Source: Hirudo medicinalis
Taxonomy: Eukaryota; Annelida; Clitellata; Hirudinida; Hirudinidae
NCBI GenBank assembly: GCA_011800805.1
Contig: MPNW01000283.1
Span: 1 to 64,000 of the forward strand
Direction of reading: 5' to 3'
Length of the DNA: 64,000 nt
Numbering within the stretch: the stretch's first letter is position 1; every line of letters begins with the position of its first letter. Made by a program: the position numbers and the translations under genes. This document shows, piece after piece, positions 11,965-25,214 of the stretch. Below the pieces are notes generated by a model, which was not told the DNA's origin, ran no database searches, and worked only from the letters and a program-made list of their open reading frames with translations.

Positions 11965-14713
11965 ATGCCTGTTTGTAAGTGGCAAATAGAACCAAGAAAC
12001 TTGGTTTGTAGTGGTAGCACACCAGATAGCGGTCATTATCCAACAGATTTTACAGATATTTCAAATGAAATTTGTTCTAATCTCGTAAGACAACTTTCGA
12101 GTCTAAGTAAACATGTTCAGGATCTCTTCAGAGAATTGAATTCACAGGCCAACGACATCTGCTTGAGATCATTGAGACTGAACTCAAAAGTAAACGATTT
12201 AAAAGAACAATGCAATCGACTCAATCCTACGGTTGATAAAGGTTGGATTTTTTGCATAAAACATTTTTAAAATTTTCATTCAATACCATTTCACGTTCAT
12301 CCAATCAAAATAATTGTTAAACATGGAATCCATAATATAAATAAACCACGAAGTATAAATTTATATGGTACCAATACATGAATTACATGATTAGTGATAA
12401 GTGTATCAAGCCTAAATTAATAGAGTCTTTGGACTTTCTTTGAAGATGATCATCTGTTTGCCAAATTAAATTATTACATGGGGGTCATCCACAAATTATG
12501 TTTTTAGTCTTTTTGGGCCGCTCACGTCACAAATTGTTCAGACCCTCCTTTTTAGGGATCATCACCAACTTTAATTATCTCTGATTTTTGCTTTTCCTAA
12601 CACTAATTATTCATTATTTATACTTTAAACTTACATTTAGTGAATTTACTTTATTTACTATTACAAGTGAAATTCGCAAACCTAAACCTACATTTTTTCA
12701 GGTCGTTTACATTTTAAAAATATTTTCGGAAAATTAATAGTGGAATATTTTTGTGATTAACTTTCAGTATCTCTAGATGACATCATCCATTGCAAACTGT
12801 TTAAAAGTGGACTTCAGAAACTTCAGCTGCATGAGATGGGGAGACCTGAAATCATCACTGAAGCTTATTCAAAGCTTGATCCAATTCCCGATATACATTT
12901 ACTCAACCGATTCAAGTCAGTCTAAAAAAAAAAACAATCACCTTTATCTTGGTTTCCATCGTCATTAAGACATGACATTCTTTTGATGTTATATTTTAAA
13001 GTATCGGAGTAAATAATTACTCATTTTAACGTAAAAATGTCCTGCAGGGGTGAAAATGAAGTGGACTGCACCAAATTGTACTCAGACCCAAATTTTTTCT
13101 TCCTGTCCTGGTGTGGGCAAATCAAACAGGAAGTTGACAAGAAGCCATCAAGAAAGAAAGCCCCTGTAACACCATAACAATCATCATTCTGTGCTAATAT
13201 TGTAATTTGTAAATTATGTGTTCGTAAAGTAAATGTAAACAAAAATGAATTTGTATAATAACATTATTTATATTTTTAATTCCATATTTCTATCGAGAAT
13301 GAACAAAAGACTTTTCGCTTTGGTCCCAAAAATTATCTTTCCGCTAAAATAATCACAAATCGTGCCACAAACAGCCTCAAAATCCAGTCTTGCATTTTTA
13401 ACTGCTTCAGGCGAAAAAGAAGGCCGAAGTGACAAGAAAACCTCAAAACGTGAACCTTCGGAGAATTCAGGACCGCATGAAGAACGAGATCATCGGTGGA
13501 GTTTCCAAGAAAACTTCTCAAGAGAGAAGCTCGAACATGGAGACCAGAGAAACTTCAAAAGAAAGACTTTCACAGCTATCAAATCTTTCTAAATCTTCAA
13601 CTCCATCCATGCAGGATAAAATACTCCATTCCGTTGAGAAGGAGATGACAGCTAGCAATCAGGATGTTTCTCTACCGCTTCCCCCATCTGATCTATTGAT
13701 GAGTTAGTGTTTTATGACAGTTAGAGTTATTTAATTAATATTCTATTGAACTTTTATGTAAAATACATGCCTAGACAAAATGTATCCATGCTTATTTGAT
13801 GTATAGATCAATCTATTTTTAACTTTCACATGATTTCAGACACCACTGATGAAGATGTTGACTTCACACTTCCCCCTCCCCCAGTTGAACCTGAAAAGAG
13901 GGGAACCCTTTACATAGTGGAAGACTTCAACCCTGATTTCCTTATCCTCCCAGAACCTCCTCCAGATCACATTCTCCATTCACAGCCTCAACATTTGCTT
14001 CATGTCAATGAATTTCCAGAACTCCCATCAATAATTCCTCCTCTTCCACCTCCTCTACCCCTGGATTTGGAGCAGAAGATGAACCAGGAAGCGCCGAAAA
14101 CGTTCGCAGATATGATCAGCAGTAACGCTTTCAAACTGACGAGCAGCACCAACCCGGAAAAGAATCCACAAATGGGTAGACAAAGCTCTTCTGGAAAGGG
14201 AGACTCGAGAAATGAACTTCTGTCGGCCATAAGAAATGGTGAGTTAGTTGATTGAAGGTAAATATAATATATTAAGTTATTATATTATTCTATTCTTATC
14301 TATAGCCGTTTTAAGAGTCCGCTTAATAAAATTAGCCACAATATATTTTCATTTGTAGTTTCGAAGTAGTGCCATTAATGTTTCAAGTTTCCGTTAGTCC
14401 TTAGTTTGCTTTTCAGTGCTGGTTTTCCAAGCATTGTTAAGAGCTATTTATTAATTACTATGAAACGTCACCCGACACAATCACCTACTCGTTTTTAGAT
14501 GTTCATTTAACTTGGTGCAAACGCATTTGATTTATAGGACTGAAACTAAGGAAGGTGGACGAGGTAAGGCATGAAGTCAAAGATAACAACCAAGAAGGAA
14601 TGGCTGGCATGTTTGACGTGCAAATGATCATGGAGATGAGAAGGAGAGCGTTACAGGATGAGGATGAGGATGATGATGATGATGATGGTTCCGAATGTTC
14701 GTGGGATGAATGA
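11965..14713 (+). CDS. WASF: WAVE/SCAR family actin regulator (WASF)
   Basis: Six exons join with consistent phases: 11965–12241, 12768–12915, 13048–13165, 13411–13702, 13840–14238 and 14538–14713, giving 469 residues. The N-terminus is a SCAR homology domain (IEPRNL, NLVRQLSSLSKHVQDLF, and YSDPNFFFLSW in exon 3). A basic region follows (RKKAPAKKKAEVTRKP), then a Pro-rich segment with PPPP and PPLPPPLPL runs that would bind profilin or SH3 domains. The C-terminus is a VCA module: a WH2 motif (RNELLSAIRNGLKLRKV), a connector, and an acidic tail ending DGSECSWDE with the Trp that contacts Arp2/3. WAVE sits in the pentameric WAVE regulatory complex and activates Arp2/3 downstream of Rac. The protein is slightly shorter than human WASF1–3 because the Pro-rich region is compact. 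No broken reading frame was seen. Confidence 0.95.
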
Positions 14714-15540
14714 AATATTTAGGTTTTAGTATTTTATTTAAGAATTAGTTGTCCATTCTTAATTATAAACGCAACAAATCTACCAACTTCTACAAATTCT
14801 GCTTTTATTAATGCTTCGAAGAAATTTAAAAAATATATATAATAAGCTTGTTGCTTGTATTACGTTATAATTGTTCTCGTTTCTCGTGGCTTGTTATTTG
14901 AATTGAAAGAAAATAGATATTCATTTATAACCTGAAACTTGACGTTTTTCTTACAAAGCTAAAATACATTTTTATTTTTAAAAATTTTCAAAATTATTAA
15001 CTTTTGTTTATTGATAATATAACGCAAATTCTTTCAGGTTGGTGACTTAACCATCAGAAATAAAATTACTGAAATATCAGTATAATGGGGACAATTTAAA
15101 AATAAACATTTTGTGAAAAACTGAGAAATATGGCTAGCATCTCTACGTCTGCATGTCGCATCGACGTCCGCTACAAGATGTTTGTCTTTAGCCGCTAACA
15201 TAATAGCCATTTAATCGAGTGATTCATCGGGTCGTAACTGATTGAATTTAGTACTTTATTTAATTATCAACAAATATAAAAAAATATTTTCAAGCATTTA
15301 ATATTTTGCATATTGGCCGTAAGAGAAATGCACACCTCAGAAAGAATTTATGACAATGAATTGTTTCATAATAGCTACAATAACTGACCCTATTTGTTAA
15401 TTAATATTAATTTATTAATTCAATTAAGAGCGGGAAAACCAAACATATGGTTTAATTTACGCGAGATCTTTGTTTATATTTACAAATTTGAAAACTCAAA
15501 GCGAAATTCGAAATATTTTCGAGTTATCTGATTTATAACG
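14714..15540. other. intergenic, WASF 3' flank and SMARCAL1 promoter
   Basis: About 830 bases without a supported gene. The sequence is AT-rich and should contain the WASF polyadenylation region and the SMARCAL1 promoter. No specific site could be assigned. Confidence 0.3.
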
Positions 15541-18500
15541 ATGGAATTAAGTGACGAACAGAAGAGAAAGATGGAAGAAAATCGTTTACGGGCTGTGAGG
15601 ATTCGAGCCCAGAAAACACAAAACACATCTATCAGCAGCAATCATCCACCGCATGTTCTACCCAAAGTGTCAGTTGCACAAATGGATTTTCAAGCGAAGG
15701 GTAATGTGACTCAAAGCGTTTTCTCTAAGCTAAATGGTATGAATTCTTCAATTGTCACATGTTTTAGTGTCAAATAAGGTGTTTGTAACAAATACTAGAC
15801 TCAAACTCTGATTCATTATCATTTTACCTTTCAAATTTCAGTCCATCAACATATCTCAGCCTCATCAGAAGAAAATGGTGCCAGGTCATTTACAAATTTA
15901 AATTTGCCAATTTCAAACAAAGTTAAGGCCACCTGCATTCTGATTTCAAACAAGAGGTTTCAAGTCAGAACATCCTTTTTTGGCCCTCTAATTGAATTAT
16001 TTAAAACTTCAAAAACAAAACTCTATGGTGAGTTTCAACATTTTTCTGAATGTCCAAAAACTCATTTTTTAAATCTTCATTTGCATCCTATGAATATTAT
16101 TGTCAAATATTTGTTAGTATAAGGATTCTAAATCGTGAATAAATTTTAAAATATGTTATTGAAGAAATTTGTTCAAAAATTATATTTTCTATTAAAGAAA
16201 TCTTATCATATCTCGAATCATTTCTCCACTTAAGTAAAATAAGAATGTGAATAATGTGAGAAAATAACTCTTGTCACAAGAATTGTGATTCATTGCAGAC
16301 ACTCAAAGCAAACAGTGGTCTTTTGATTTATCTGAATATGAATTCATCAGTAAGTCACTATCAAAATGCTTGAAAACCAACAAATAATTCTCAATAAAAA
16401 GTCTTTCCAATCAGAAAATGATATTCAGAAGAAAATGGGAACTGTGGTCGAGTTTGAGTTGCTTCCAAAAATTGTCCTTAGTGTGTTTTCAAAGGGGACG
16501 AGAGGTGACACGAATGCCACAAATGATGAGTTGAAAGTCGACCTGTCAAAGATTGATACAAAACTCCTAACATCCCTGTTGCCATTTCAGAAAGATGGTG
16601 TAGAGTTAGTAGTTTTGATTCCAATTAATTATAGGATAAATATTATTAATGCAATAAACAAAGATTTAAAATTTGTAAATATTATAGATTATGGTGATTT
16701 ATATATAAAATAATCATTCCACTGTTTTAAAACTTATTTCAGATTCTGCATAAGGAACAACGGTAGGTTGATGATAGCAGACGACATGGGGTTGGGTAAA
16801 ACTCTGCAGGCAATTGCAGTGGCAGCTTATTACAAAGAAGAATGGCCTTTGCTTATAATATCTCCTTCATCTGTCAAGTTTACTTGGCTCCAGGTTGCTT
16901 ATGTTTTGTGATGATTCAGTTTAACTGAAATTTTCATTTATTTCCATGAAATAATGGATTTATTTTTAAAGTATTATCCGAGTTTAATGTAATTTTCTTT
17001 GGTCCCCTATTAATTTAAGTGGACATAATTCACCTACAGCAACTGTCAACATGGCTGCCCAGCCTCAGCAGAGATAGAATAAAAGTGATGCTCAAGAGAT
17101 CAGAAGATTGTTCCTCCTGTGATATTCTCATCAGCAGTTATGACCTCGTTGCCAAAAACATGAAGGAAATCATGAGCAGGCGCTTTAAGGTCGTCATCGT
17201 CGTGAGTGAACTTTTTGCATTTCTTCGTCGAGCTTCGAACGCCGTGACTCACGACAATGTTTTTGAAGGACGAGTCGCATCTTTTAAAAAGCAGCAACAC
17301 ACTCAGAACAAAGAATGTCACCCCAATTTTGAAGGTCTGTTGGATTACTTCAGTTGCTAAGTGCTGCAGGCCCATCACGAGACATTTTTGTTTAGGTTTA
17401 TTCTCTATGGCAGTATACTTATAACTAACACAACATAATTTGTTAATCATCCTATTAAAACATATTTCGTTATCATCGTACGAATGTAATTATTATTGCT
17501 TATGTGTCATTTGTTGGCTTGTGGTAATGTTAAATATGTATGCAAACATAGCAAGCAAAAAGGATGATCATGCTCTCTGGCACACCAGCTCTATCTCGAC
17601 CAATTGAGTTGTTCTCTCAGTTGACCTGCATTGACCTTAAAGTCTTTAACAATGTTCACGAATATGGAGTGAGGTACTGTGGTGCTAAAAAGGTTAGCAA
17701 TTTACAAATAATAATGACATTTCAGTGTGCTAATTAGGGGAATATAAACATGCTTATTTTTAATTTAATAAAAGCACTCTTTATTTTTAAATATGCTCGC
17801 CTTGTTTCTTCATGGACAACATTCCATTGATTCCACAGAACCATTGGGGATGGGATTATTCAGGATCATCCAATCTTACTGAACTGAAACTTGTTTTGGA
17901 AGAAAAATATCTGATAAGGTTTGTGCTTACATTTATGATGACAAAATACTAATGATCGCTTTGGTGCTGGCGCTGATGTGTGTTATGTATATGCTGTTCA
18001 ATGTTTATGTTTGTACTTAGTTTATGCTTATGCTAGTGACTGTGTTTCCTCTTGTAACTCATTCAAAAGTTGAGAAAGTTAATGGAAAATTTTCTGAAAT
18101 CTATAAGTTTTCAATTAATGTGATCAGATATTGAGAAAAAGTTGAGTAGGACTTATATTTAATTTGGTGAAATGATATTTCCAAAAATTTCGCACTTGTC
18201 CAAAAAGCAGAAATAAATTATTGAACCATTTTAGCACTAAGTGTTGAAATAATGTTTTTTAATTCTCAGCCTTGAATATTAAAGTCAATTTCTTTAATTT
18301 CAGGCGCATGAAAGCAGAAGTTCTTCAGCAATTGCCAAGGAAATACAGGACCATGGTCGTGCTCGATCCAAACCTCATCAGGCACAACAAGTCCATGAGG
18401 GATTCTCACAATGCTGTCGAGAAATCTAAGGTTAGAAAATGATTTAATAAGTCAAGCTCATCAGTTTGTGAATGAATAAACTTTTTATTTCATTTTTCAT

Positions 18501-19904
18501 TTGCCATTTTAGTGTACAGAAAGAAAATGTCTTCTTGAATATTTCCATAAAACAGCAGAAGCAAAATTGGATGCAATTTGGTAGGAGATGCAGTGTCAAC
18601 CTGATTTTTGTTCTTACTTAATTTGTTATTGCTTTCTTTTAGCAAGTATGTTCTTGAGCTTCTTGAGAGTGGAAAGAAATTTCTGGTGTTTGCTCATCAC
18701 CAGGTCGTCCTCGATTCACTGGAGAAGCTCGTGTCACCTGTGAGATTTTGCTGTTGCAGAATTTGTTAATTACAGTTGTGAACTTATATTACAAAATATT
18801 TTTTTGTTTGCCATTAAATGTTTACATCAGTCTAGATTATGCCAAACTTTTGAAATTGAGGTTATAAGAAGCTTAATTTTACACAGACTTATGAATACGT
18901 AAGACTCGATGGGAGGACCGGTCCTGAGCAACGAAATTTTTTCTGTGAGAAATTCCAGGCAAACGAAGGAGTGAGAGTTGCCATCCTTAGCATTATGGCT
19001 GTCAATTCCGGTGTCAATCTGTCTGCTGCAAATCTTGTTGTGTTTGCAGAACTTTTCTGGAATCCCGGGGTAAGGGATTAAAATAAATTGCAATCAGCTT
19101 TTCACATTATTGGACATTTCCCACTCCTTTAAATTGTCATCAAACCCATCACTTGGAGAAATTATCTTGGGACAACCATGTTTAAGATTAAGTTTTGCCT
19201 CAATCCAAGTAGTCCTAGTGGACTCCTTGAACTGTTTTAAGAAAATCATTAATTTAAGAATTAATGTGAAGTTTTTCTCCCAAAGTCATTTGAATTTTAA
19301 AGAATAAATGCATTAAAATTCCCAGATTCTGGTGCAGGCTGAAGATAGAGCCCATCGCATCGGTCAAATAGACTCAGTTAACGTGCAGTACCTCGTCGCC
19401 AAAAACACATCTGACGATTTTATCTGGTCTCAACCACATTTCTAAAAATTTGATTATTAATCCACTGTTTATTTTCATTAGTTTTTTGTTTGCATTTATA
19501 AACAGGTCTATGGTTCAAAATAAGCTGGAACTGCTGGGTCAGGCAGGCATCTCTGGTCACACTTTCAAAGAAGCAGACACCAAATTTATGGCTGTTAGTG
19601 AATCTCCCATTACTTAACATTCGTCTGTGTAATATTTTGGTATATCTAGGATTCTAACCAGAAATCAATCACCTCATTCCTGAAAACGGAGGACAAGGAG
19701 AGTTTTGTTGGTGATCTCAATGATGACGACCTATTCATGGCTGGTCCAGACTGCAACTTCAATGACTCAAAAGACACTCTTGCAGATATGAAGGGTGAAG
19801 ATGAAATTTGGGGAGATATATTGGATGTTGATGATGGCGATGACATAGAGAACTACAATCCTCCTAAAAGGAAGCTTAGAAATACTAATGAAATATGCAG
19901 CTGA
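15541..19904 (+). CDS. SMARCAL1: SMARCAL1/HARP annealing helicase
   Basis: Sixteen exons join in phase and encode about 713 residues. Exon 1 (15541–15736) carries an RPA-binding-type helix, [20 protein letters not shown], at the extreme N-terminus. Exons 2–3 (15842–16027, 16299–16349) encode one HARP domain ending [12 protein letters not shown]. The SNF2 ATPase follows: motif I DDMGLGKT (exon 16743–16893), motif II DESH (17269–17280, beginning a 66-base exon after an intron of about 67 bases), motif [13 protein letters not shown], and motif [10 protein letters not shown] (exon 19326–19426). The enzyme reanneals RPA-coated DNA and remodels stalled forks. Human SMARCAL1 is 954 residues with two HARP domains, so this copy is shorter with a single visible HARP. 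The last exon (19650–19904) contains QKSITSFL, resembling a PCNA-interacting peptide, and then an acidic tail. The full set of ATPase motifs suggests an active enzyme. Confidence 0.95.
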
Positions 19905-20181
19905 GAAGAAAATCAAACATTTTTTCTCTTAAGGGCAAAAGGCCAAATTCAAGTCCCCCTTTTGTGGTCTGAAGCTGAATTTTCAATTATTCAACTAATT
20001 AGTCTAACATTTAGATGATTTCAACCTGCACTCATGTAAATTTTAGATTAGGGGTTAATTGAGTGCACTCCTGCATCATTACACAAAAAATAAAATGAAG
20101 ACAGGCTTCCAATCGCTATTTCTATATTTTAAGGTAAGATGAATTCAAAGCATCCTTTGTGACAGTGATCATTGATCACGC

Positions 20182-22803
20182 TCACACTTTGAACATGACT
20201 TTATCACCCAATTCAGGTGCATACCCAGGTGGTCGTGTGAGGGCCGGGTGCTGGAATTAGAATAAGATGTAAGGGAAACACTGAAAATTGTTGGCTATGA
20301 TGTTGTGATGGCACCCACCGACTCAAAAATTCTCCTTGCCGCCTCAAAATCATCAGCTTGCAGCATTACTTCAGGGCAATCAAATGGCATGGTAGTAGAG
20401 AAAAGTCTCTCCTTAGCAAAATAATCATCCAAACTGCAAAATTTGTAATCAGATTTGTAATTTGACTCAGAATTTTTGGCTTAATATACTACATGAACAT
20501 GCTATAATGTTGATATGATCAGCATCCACTATTTTGATAATGTTGAGCAAACTTACAAGAGTCTCAATATCATGAGGTCGTACTCATCGTTCCTGTTCCA
20601 GTCTTTAAACTTTATGTCGTCCTTGTCTTCAGCCTCCAGCTTCAGAAACTGCAACTCCTCAACAATCTTCAAAATTTGTACATGCTTCAATGATTTTATC
20701 AAAACCATCTAAGTTGGTTACATCATCTAATGTGAATGTTTTATGTCTTGAAAGGAAACAAGAATCAATCATGACTTCAGACTCACAGCTTCCATGTCCT
20801 TGTCAGTACCAACTTCGCTCCAATCCAATTCGACAACTTCACCATATTTCCTAGAAAATTGAAAAAAATATTTGCATAACAAAATGTGGAGAAAATACAT
20901 GAGCAACATTTTCTTTACCCGCAGTAGGGAAGTAAATCCCTTTTGAAGACTTCACTGATCTTCTCCAAGTACTTGTCTGTCAGGTTTTTTGCTCCGACTT
21001 CTCTTGGCTGCAATCATAAAAACATTCAATGGTAGTGGTAGTTTGGGACATATTAAGATTATATTACATATGCTTGAATAGCTCCATTTACATGGAACCA
21101 TATGCATAGTGATGAATGCTTTTTGTGGATAGACGTTAACAATACTCGATAGAAAAAGAGATCCACTCGATGGATATATTTGCGGCGATAATGGCGACTG
21201 TCATAATGTGCCATGTTTGCAATCCAGTGTACATAAGGCACTCAAATGATTAGCCAAACAGACAAAACTTGTGGACATGTTTGCCATAGATGGAGTTTAT
21301 CATTTTGGGCTGCTGTTTAAAACAACCCAACTCTGGAATGGAGCAGCAACCGAACTTCTGACACCCACTCTGGGCAAAGCTCCAATCAGAGTGACATGAA
21401 ACATTATTAAATAAATATGTTTAGCCATTTATATAGTGCCTGTCCTCAAAGCTGCTTGTATCCATGCAAGCTGGGTTGCAAACATAATGCAGTACAGCTT
21501 TTACCATAGAATGCAAGAAAGTGACCATCTGAGCTAGCTTGCACTTATTTCCTCAGGTTTTTAAAAAGCAATTTTTATAATTAGTTACAAATAACATTGA
21601 GTTTAAATTCTTATAGCTTTTAATAAGCTTTAAATGTAATAGTTATCCAATAACATAAGAAATACTTTTAAATAAATTAGGCTTTAGAAGGCAATCTGAA
21701 AAGTTGACAGCTTGATACAAAAACTCACATCATTCCTTGCAGCAATTCGTTTCTTGAGAACATCAACAGGAGCATCCAAGTAAATGGTGAGGTGAGGCCT
21801 AAAAAGCTCACAAATGCTCTGAGCTCTGTAATCCTTGTAGTATTTCAAAACTGCAAAACAAATCTAAATAATCACAAATTGTGACCACCAAAGTAATTTT
21901 TTATAATAATTTATGATCATAAACTCACAAGGTGAAGTCAGCCAACCCATTTCATGCAAAGCCTGCACATAGACCATATCAGAATATACACCGGATGGTA
22001 TCACCACACCTTGACCTGATAAAAATCATTTCAAAAAAGCTTAAAATAATTGGTGTGACCAGGAAAGTCAGCAACAAAAAACTGGAGAAAATTTGATTTT
22101 GCTTCCTTTATTTTAAAATATTTGACCATCAAAAATTTGTCTGCATAGCATACAAAGTTAGCATTCAATACAAATGAAAATTTATTGGACAGAACATACC
22201 TGTACTCATCAGATGCTTCATAGCTTCACAGTATGAGTCAAACTTGTGCCTGTACCAAAGGAGACTGAGTCTCCCTATCTTACCCTTCTCTGGATGGGGA
22301 TCATGATAAAAGTCTTTCAAATCATGAGTCTGGGCACTCTCAGGCAACATATCTTTTAATGATCTGATGTCAAACCTATATGGATTGGTTGTGAAACAAT
22401 CAATTTCAGGCACTGGTTCTACATAATGTAGATCAAATCCCTGCGACAGACGCTTTGCAAAATCCCTTTTACCAACACCAATGTTCCCTTCAACAATGAT
22501 GATCTGAAAACATTAAACAGTAATTAGACAATATAGACAGCAGTTTACTTTTTTTTAAATTAAAACCTTGGTATTCTCATTAAAACGATGTAAGGTTTTT
22601 TCAAAAGCGCTTGTAAAAGTGTTCACTGGTCTTTCTTTGTAAGGGTAAGGTTCAGCATAAGGATATTTTTCTCCATAAGTGGCTCTCAAAGTTGCAACTT
22701 GGATCTTCTTACTTGCAGTTGGGGTAGGTACGAGAAGAGCCTTTTTTATGGAATTTGCCGTAGCTCCGCGAGAGGGCAGTCTGCTAGCGCAGCAGTAAAA
22801 CAT
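20182..22803 (-). CDS. NDUFA10: NDUFA10, mitochondrial complex I accessory subunit
   Basis: Multi-exon minus-strand gene running from ATG at 22801–22803 to the stop at 20182–20184. The first exon gives a Cys/Arg/Ser-rich presequence without acidic residues, consistent with mitochondrial import. The fold is that of deoxyribonucleoside kinases. The P-loop reads VEGNIGVGKRDFAKRL, with Arg after the Lys where kinases have Ser or Thr, as expected for a subunit that has probably lost kinase activity. Later exons give IGRLSLLWYRHKFDSYCEA, GQGVVIPSGVYSDMVYVQAL, LTIYLDAPVDVLKKRIAARN and the C-terminal HPALTRPPGYAPELGDKVMF, which matches the PGYNTEVGDK end of the human protein. The last exon is 20182–20250. 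NDUFA10 lies on the proton-pumping arm of complex I. The next gene on the same strand is also a complex I subunit. Confidence 0.93.
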
Positions 22804-23700
22804 GGCGACCTCACCTTTTTCTTAGTCTGACTGATGTAACTGCAATAATTAAACGTTCTTAAATCCCTAAGACGAAAATAAGGTTAAGGCAATGGCGATC
22901 GCTCACCTCCCAAAGACGACCTCTGCCGATAAAATTAGGAATTTTTTTAAAAGCGAATCTTAGCAATGGACTTTTTAATGATTTGTTTAAGTTGAAGGAA
23001 TGAATTTCAATTAATTTGTTTAAATAAAAATTAAGTTGATAAATAATTTTTACAAAATTGGGGCATATGACGGCTGCTAAAAAGATTCATAAAAATTATT
23101 ATAGCAATGTTATCATATTACAACACTTCACTCAAGTAAATTGAAAATTTCATTAGTTGTGCAATGAGCTTTTATTAAATCTTTCCAAAGTATTATAAAT
23201 ACAGTTGGATATAACATTAATGTAATTACTGAATCGTTAGAATTAATTTAACCCAACTTGAAAGTAATATCGCATGAGTAAAGGCTGCCTGATTCCTGTT
23301 TTCCATTCAGTTGCTATTCCAAATCCGATGATGATGACAAAGTAACCCGGAATAGTAAGCTCCGACTTTTGCTCATTTTCAACAGTAATGTGACTAACTA
23401 GATTCATCAGCCCATCTATACTTACGAACCTCGCGAGATGATAAGCTCACCAGGTTTGCACATATCAAGGGTTTTTCAATCAGTTTGTTCTTTTGCCAAT
23501 GTTGAGACTTAGACTTAGCAAAAATATTTCAATCATATTTAAATGAAACTGACTTTAGCCAGGACACAGCAGACATACAAAACAATAGCAATCAATTTAT
23601 TTTGAAGGATCTAATACTTCAAACAGAAAACATTATGACATTTTAGCAGGGCGAGCTTTTGAGAAGCATGTCATACTCATAGAACAAAGATTCTATTGAT
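22804..23700. other. intergenic between NDUFA10 and NDUFA5
   Basis: No exon recognised. The segment should hold the NDUFA10 promoter and the NDUFA5 3' UTR. Confidence 0.3.
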
Positions 23701-24314
23701 TTAGATAGGCCATTTCCACTGATTGTGAGGAGGTTCTTTTGCCCGTCCCTCCCATGGCTTCCATCCTAACATTTTTCTTGCCAGGTTTAGCTCCTTTTCT
23801 GCCTGCCTAACAAGTTCTTCTGCCTGTCCCCCATTGATCTTTTCTTCAAGTTTTGCAACCGATGGTTCTGACCTGACAGCATCAAGACGCTCTTGAATCA
23901 ATATCTGCATATAATATAACCATCAAATTTTAAGTTTGTAAGAGAATTATTAGCAGAGACAAATGCAAATAATTAAAGTACAAATATAAATCAGGTCTGA
24001 ACCTAAATTAATTTTCAAAATTCCTGACTTCATAAAATCAGATTATAAGTTTCATATTTTATCGAAACTCTACCTATTTCTTGTAATGAAAAAAACAAAT
24101 TCTGTGGTATTTTAAGTAGTCGCAATCAACATAGTCATCGAAACAATAATAGTCGCATCAATTTCACCTGAGTTTTTTGACGGTAAGCGGCAGTTTCTGG
24201 CATACTAGAAAGAACGTCTAAAAGCTTTTCATAGAGAATTTGCAAAGACTTGTGGGGTTCTTTAATGACGGCCAAGCCTGTCAATCCAGTAGTTTTCTTT
24301 AGAGCCTTGGACAT
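23701..24314 (-). CDS. NDUFA5: NDUFA5 (B13), complex I accessory subunit
   Basis: Two exons, 24168–24314 and 23701–23904, join in phase 0 to a protein of 116 residues, the same length as the human subunit. Exon 1 begins [16 protein letters not shown], closely matching the conserved KKTTGLVGLAV start. Exon 2 ends with [15 protein letters not shown] and the family signature [10 protein letters not shown] directly before the stop. NDUFA5 is a helical-bundle matrix-arm subunit of NADH:ubiquinone oxidoreductase and has no cleaved presequence. The single intron is about 260 bases. Confidence 0.96.
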
Positions 24315-25040
24315 CTTTGAAGGACGATAATATATATCTTAAATAGCGTGTCATCGTTATACTACAAACCGTAATAAATTCAAAACAACTTGATCCGATT
24401 TAACTGACTTTAGCAACCACAGAGTTGAAGAAGCCGAAAGCCAAAATGAGACTATAAACAAAACATGAGATGTCTTTACAAGGTCACAAATATTAATTTC
24501 AATTACACATTTTCACACAATACACATAAGAAATAATTTTAGTTTTAAAATCTCTTCTTTTTAAGATATTCTACTCTGAAAATTGAACAAAGTTGCGCAT
24601 AAATTGTTACTCGATATCAAATTCGTATCTTGCTTACAGGTGCAAGGAGTATCATCTAAATCAGTGAATCTAAAAAAAAAAGGAACAATAATTGCACGTT
24701 ATTAATTTCCAAGTAGGGAAAGCAGTTGATAAATTCTTTATGAAGCCGATTGGCTTCTCGCTACTAGTCTCTTTTAGCAATTTATTATCAGACCCTAATC
24801 ATTTTCATTACGTAATGGACTCGAGTATTAAGGTTAATCAACTGTTAATAGACAAATAAACAAAAAAGAGCAATATGTGAGAAGTATTCGAAAAATAAAA
24901 CTTGAGACTCTTTAAATGGAAATATGAAGGTAATGTATGGATTTATTTACTCGCGCTCACTGGGGAGTGTACGTTACCAGGCAACTAGTGCCACTCCGAG
25001 ATTTTTGAAGTACAATTTGGCTTTGAAAAAAACCCAACTC
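24315..25040. other. intergenic, NDUFA5 5' flank
   Basis: No gene seen. The NDUFA5 promoter must lie close to 24315. Beyond about 25040 retrotransposon remains begin. Confidence 0.3.
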
Positions 25041-25072
25041 ATATGATGTTCTCGGCGAAGTCTGGAGCTTCG

Positions 25073-25165
25073 ACAGAACATATCGAGTCGGTCCAAAGAA
25101 GATTTACAAGAGCAATCCCAAGCCTTCGACACCAACACTATGCATCAGATGCATCTTGAGTTAAA
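25073..25165 (+). mobile_element. reverse-transcriptase C-terminal fragment, plus strand
   Basis: Plus-strand translation from about 25077 reads EHIESVQRRFTRAIPSL and reaches a stop near 25160. This resembles the thumb region just after the RT palm in Jockey/CR1-like LINEs (IE-VQRRFTK-IP). It lies in the opposite orientation to the larger LINE immediately to the right, so it is a different insertion or an inverted piece. Confidence 0.45.
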
Positions 25166-25214
25166 GGAGTACCAGCAATAGATATAGAAAGATCATCCAA
25201 ACATAGCCGCGAAA

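Noticed and set aside
13333..13521. Minus-strand open frame opposite WASF exon 4
   Set aside because: Shadow of the supported WASF coding exon.
17100..17450. Long minus-strand open frame opposite the SMARCAL1 DESH exons
   Set aside because: It is a shadow of the plus-strand coding exons and has no domain of its own.
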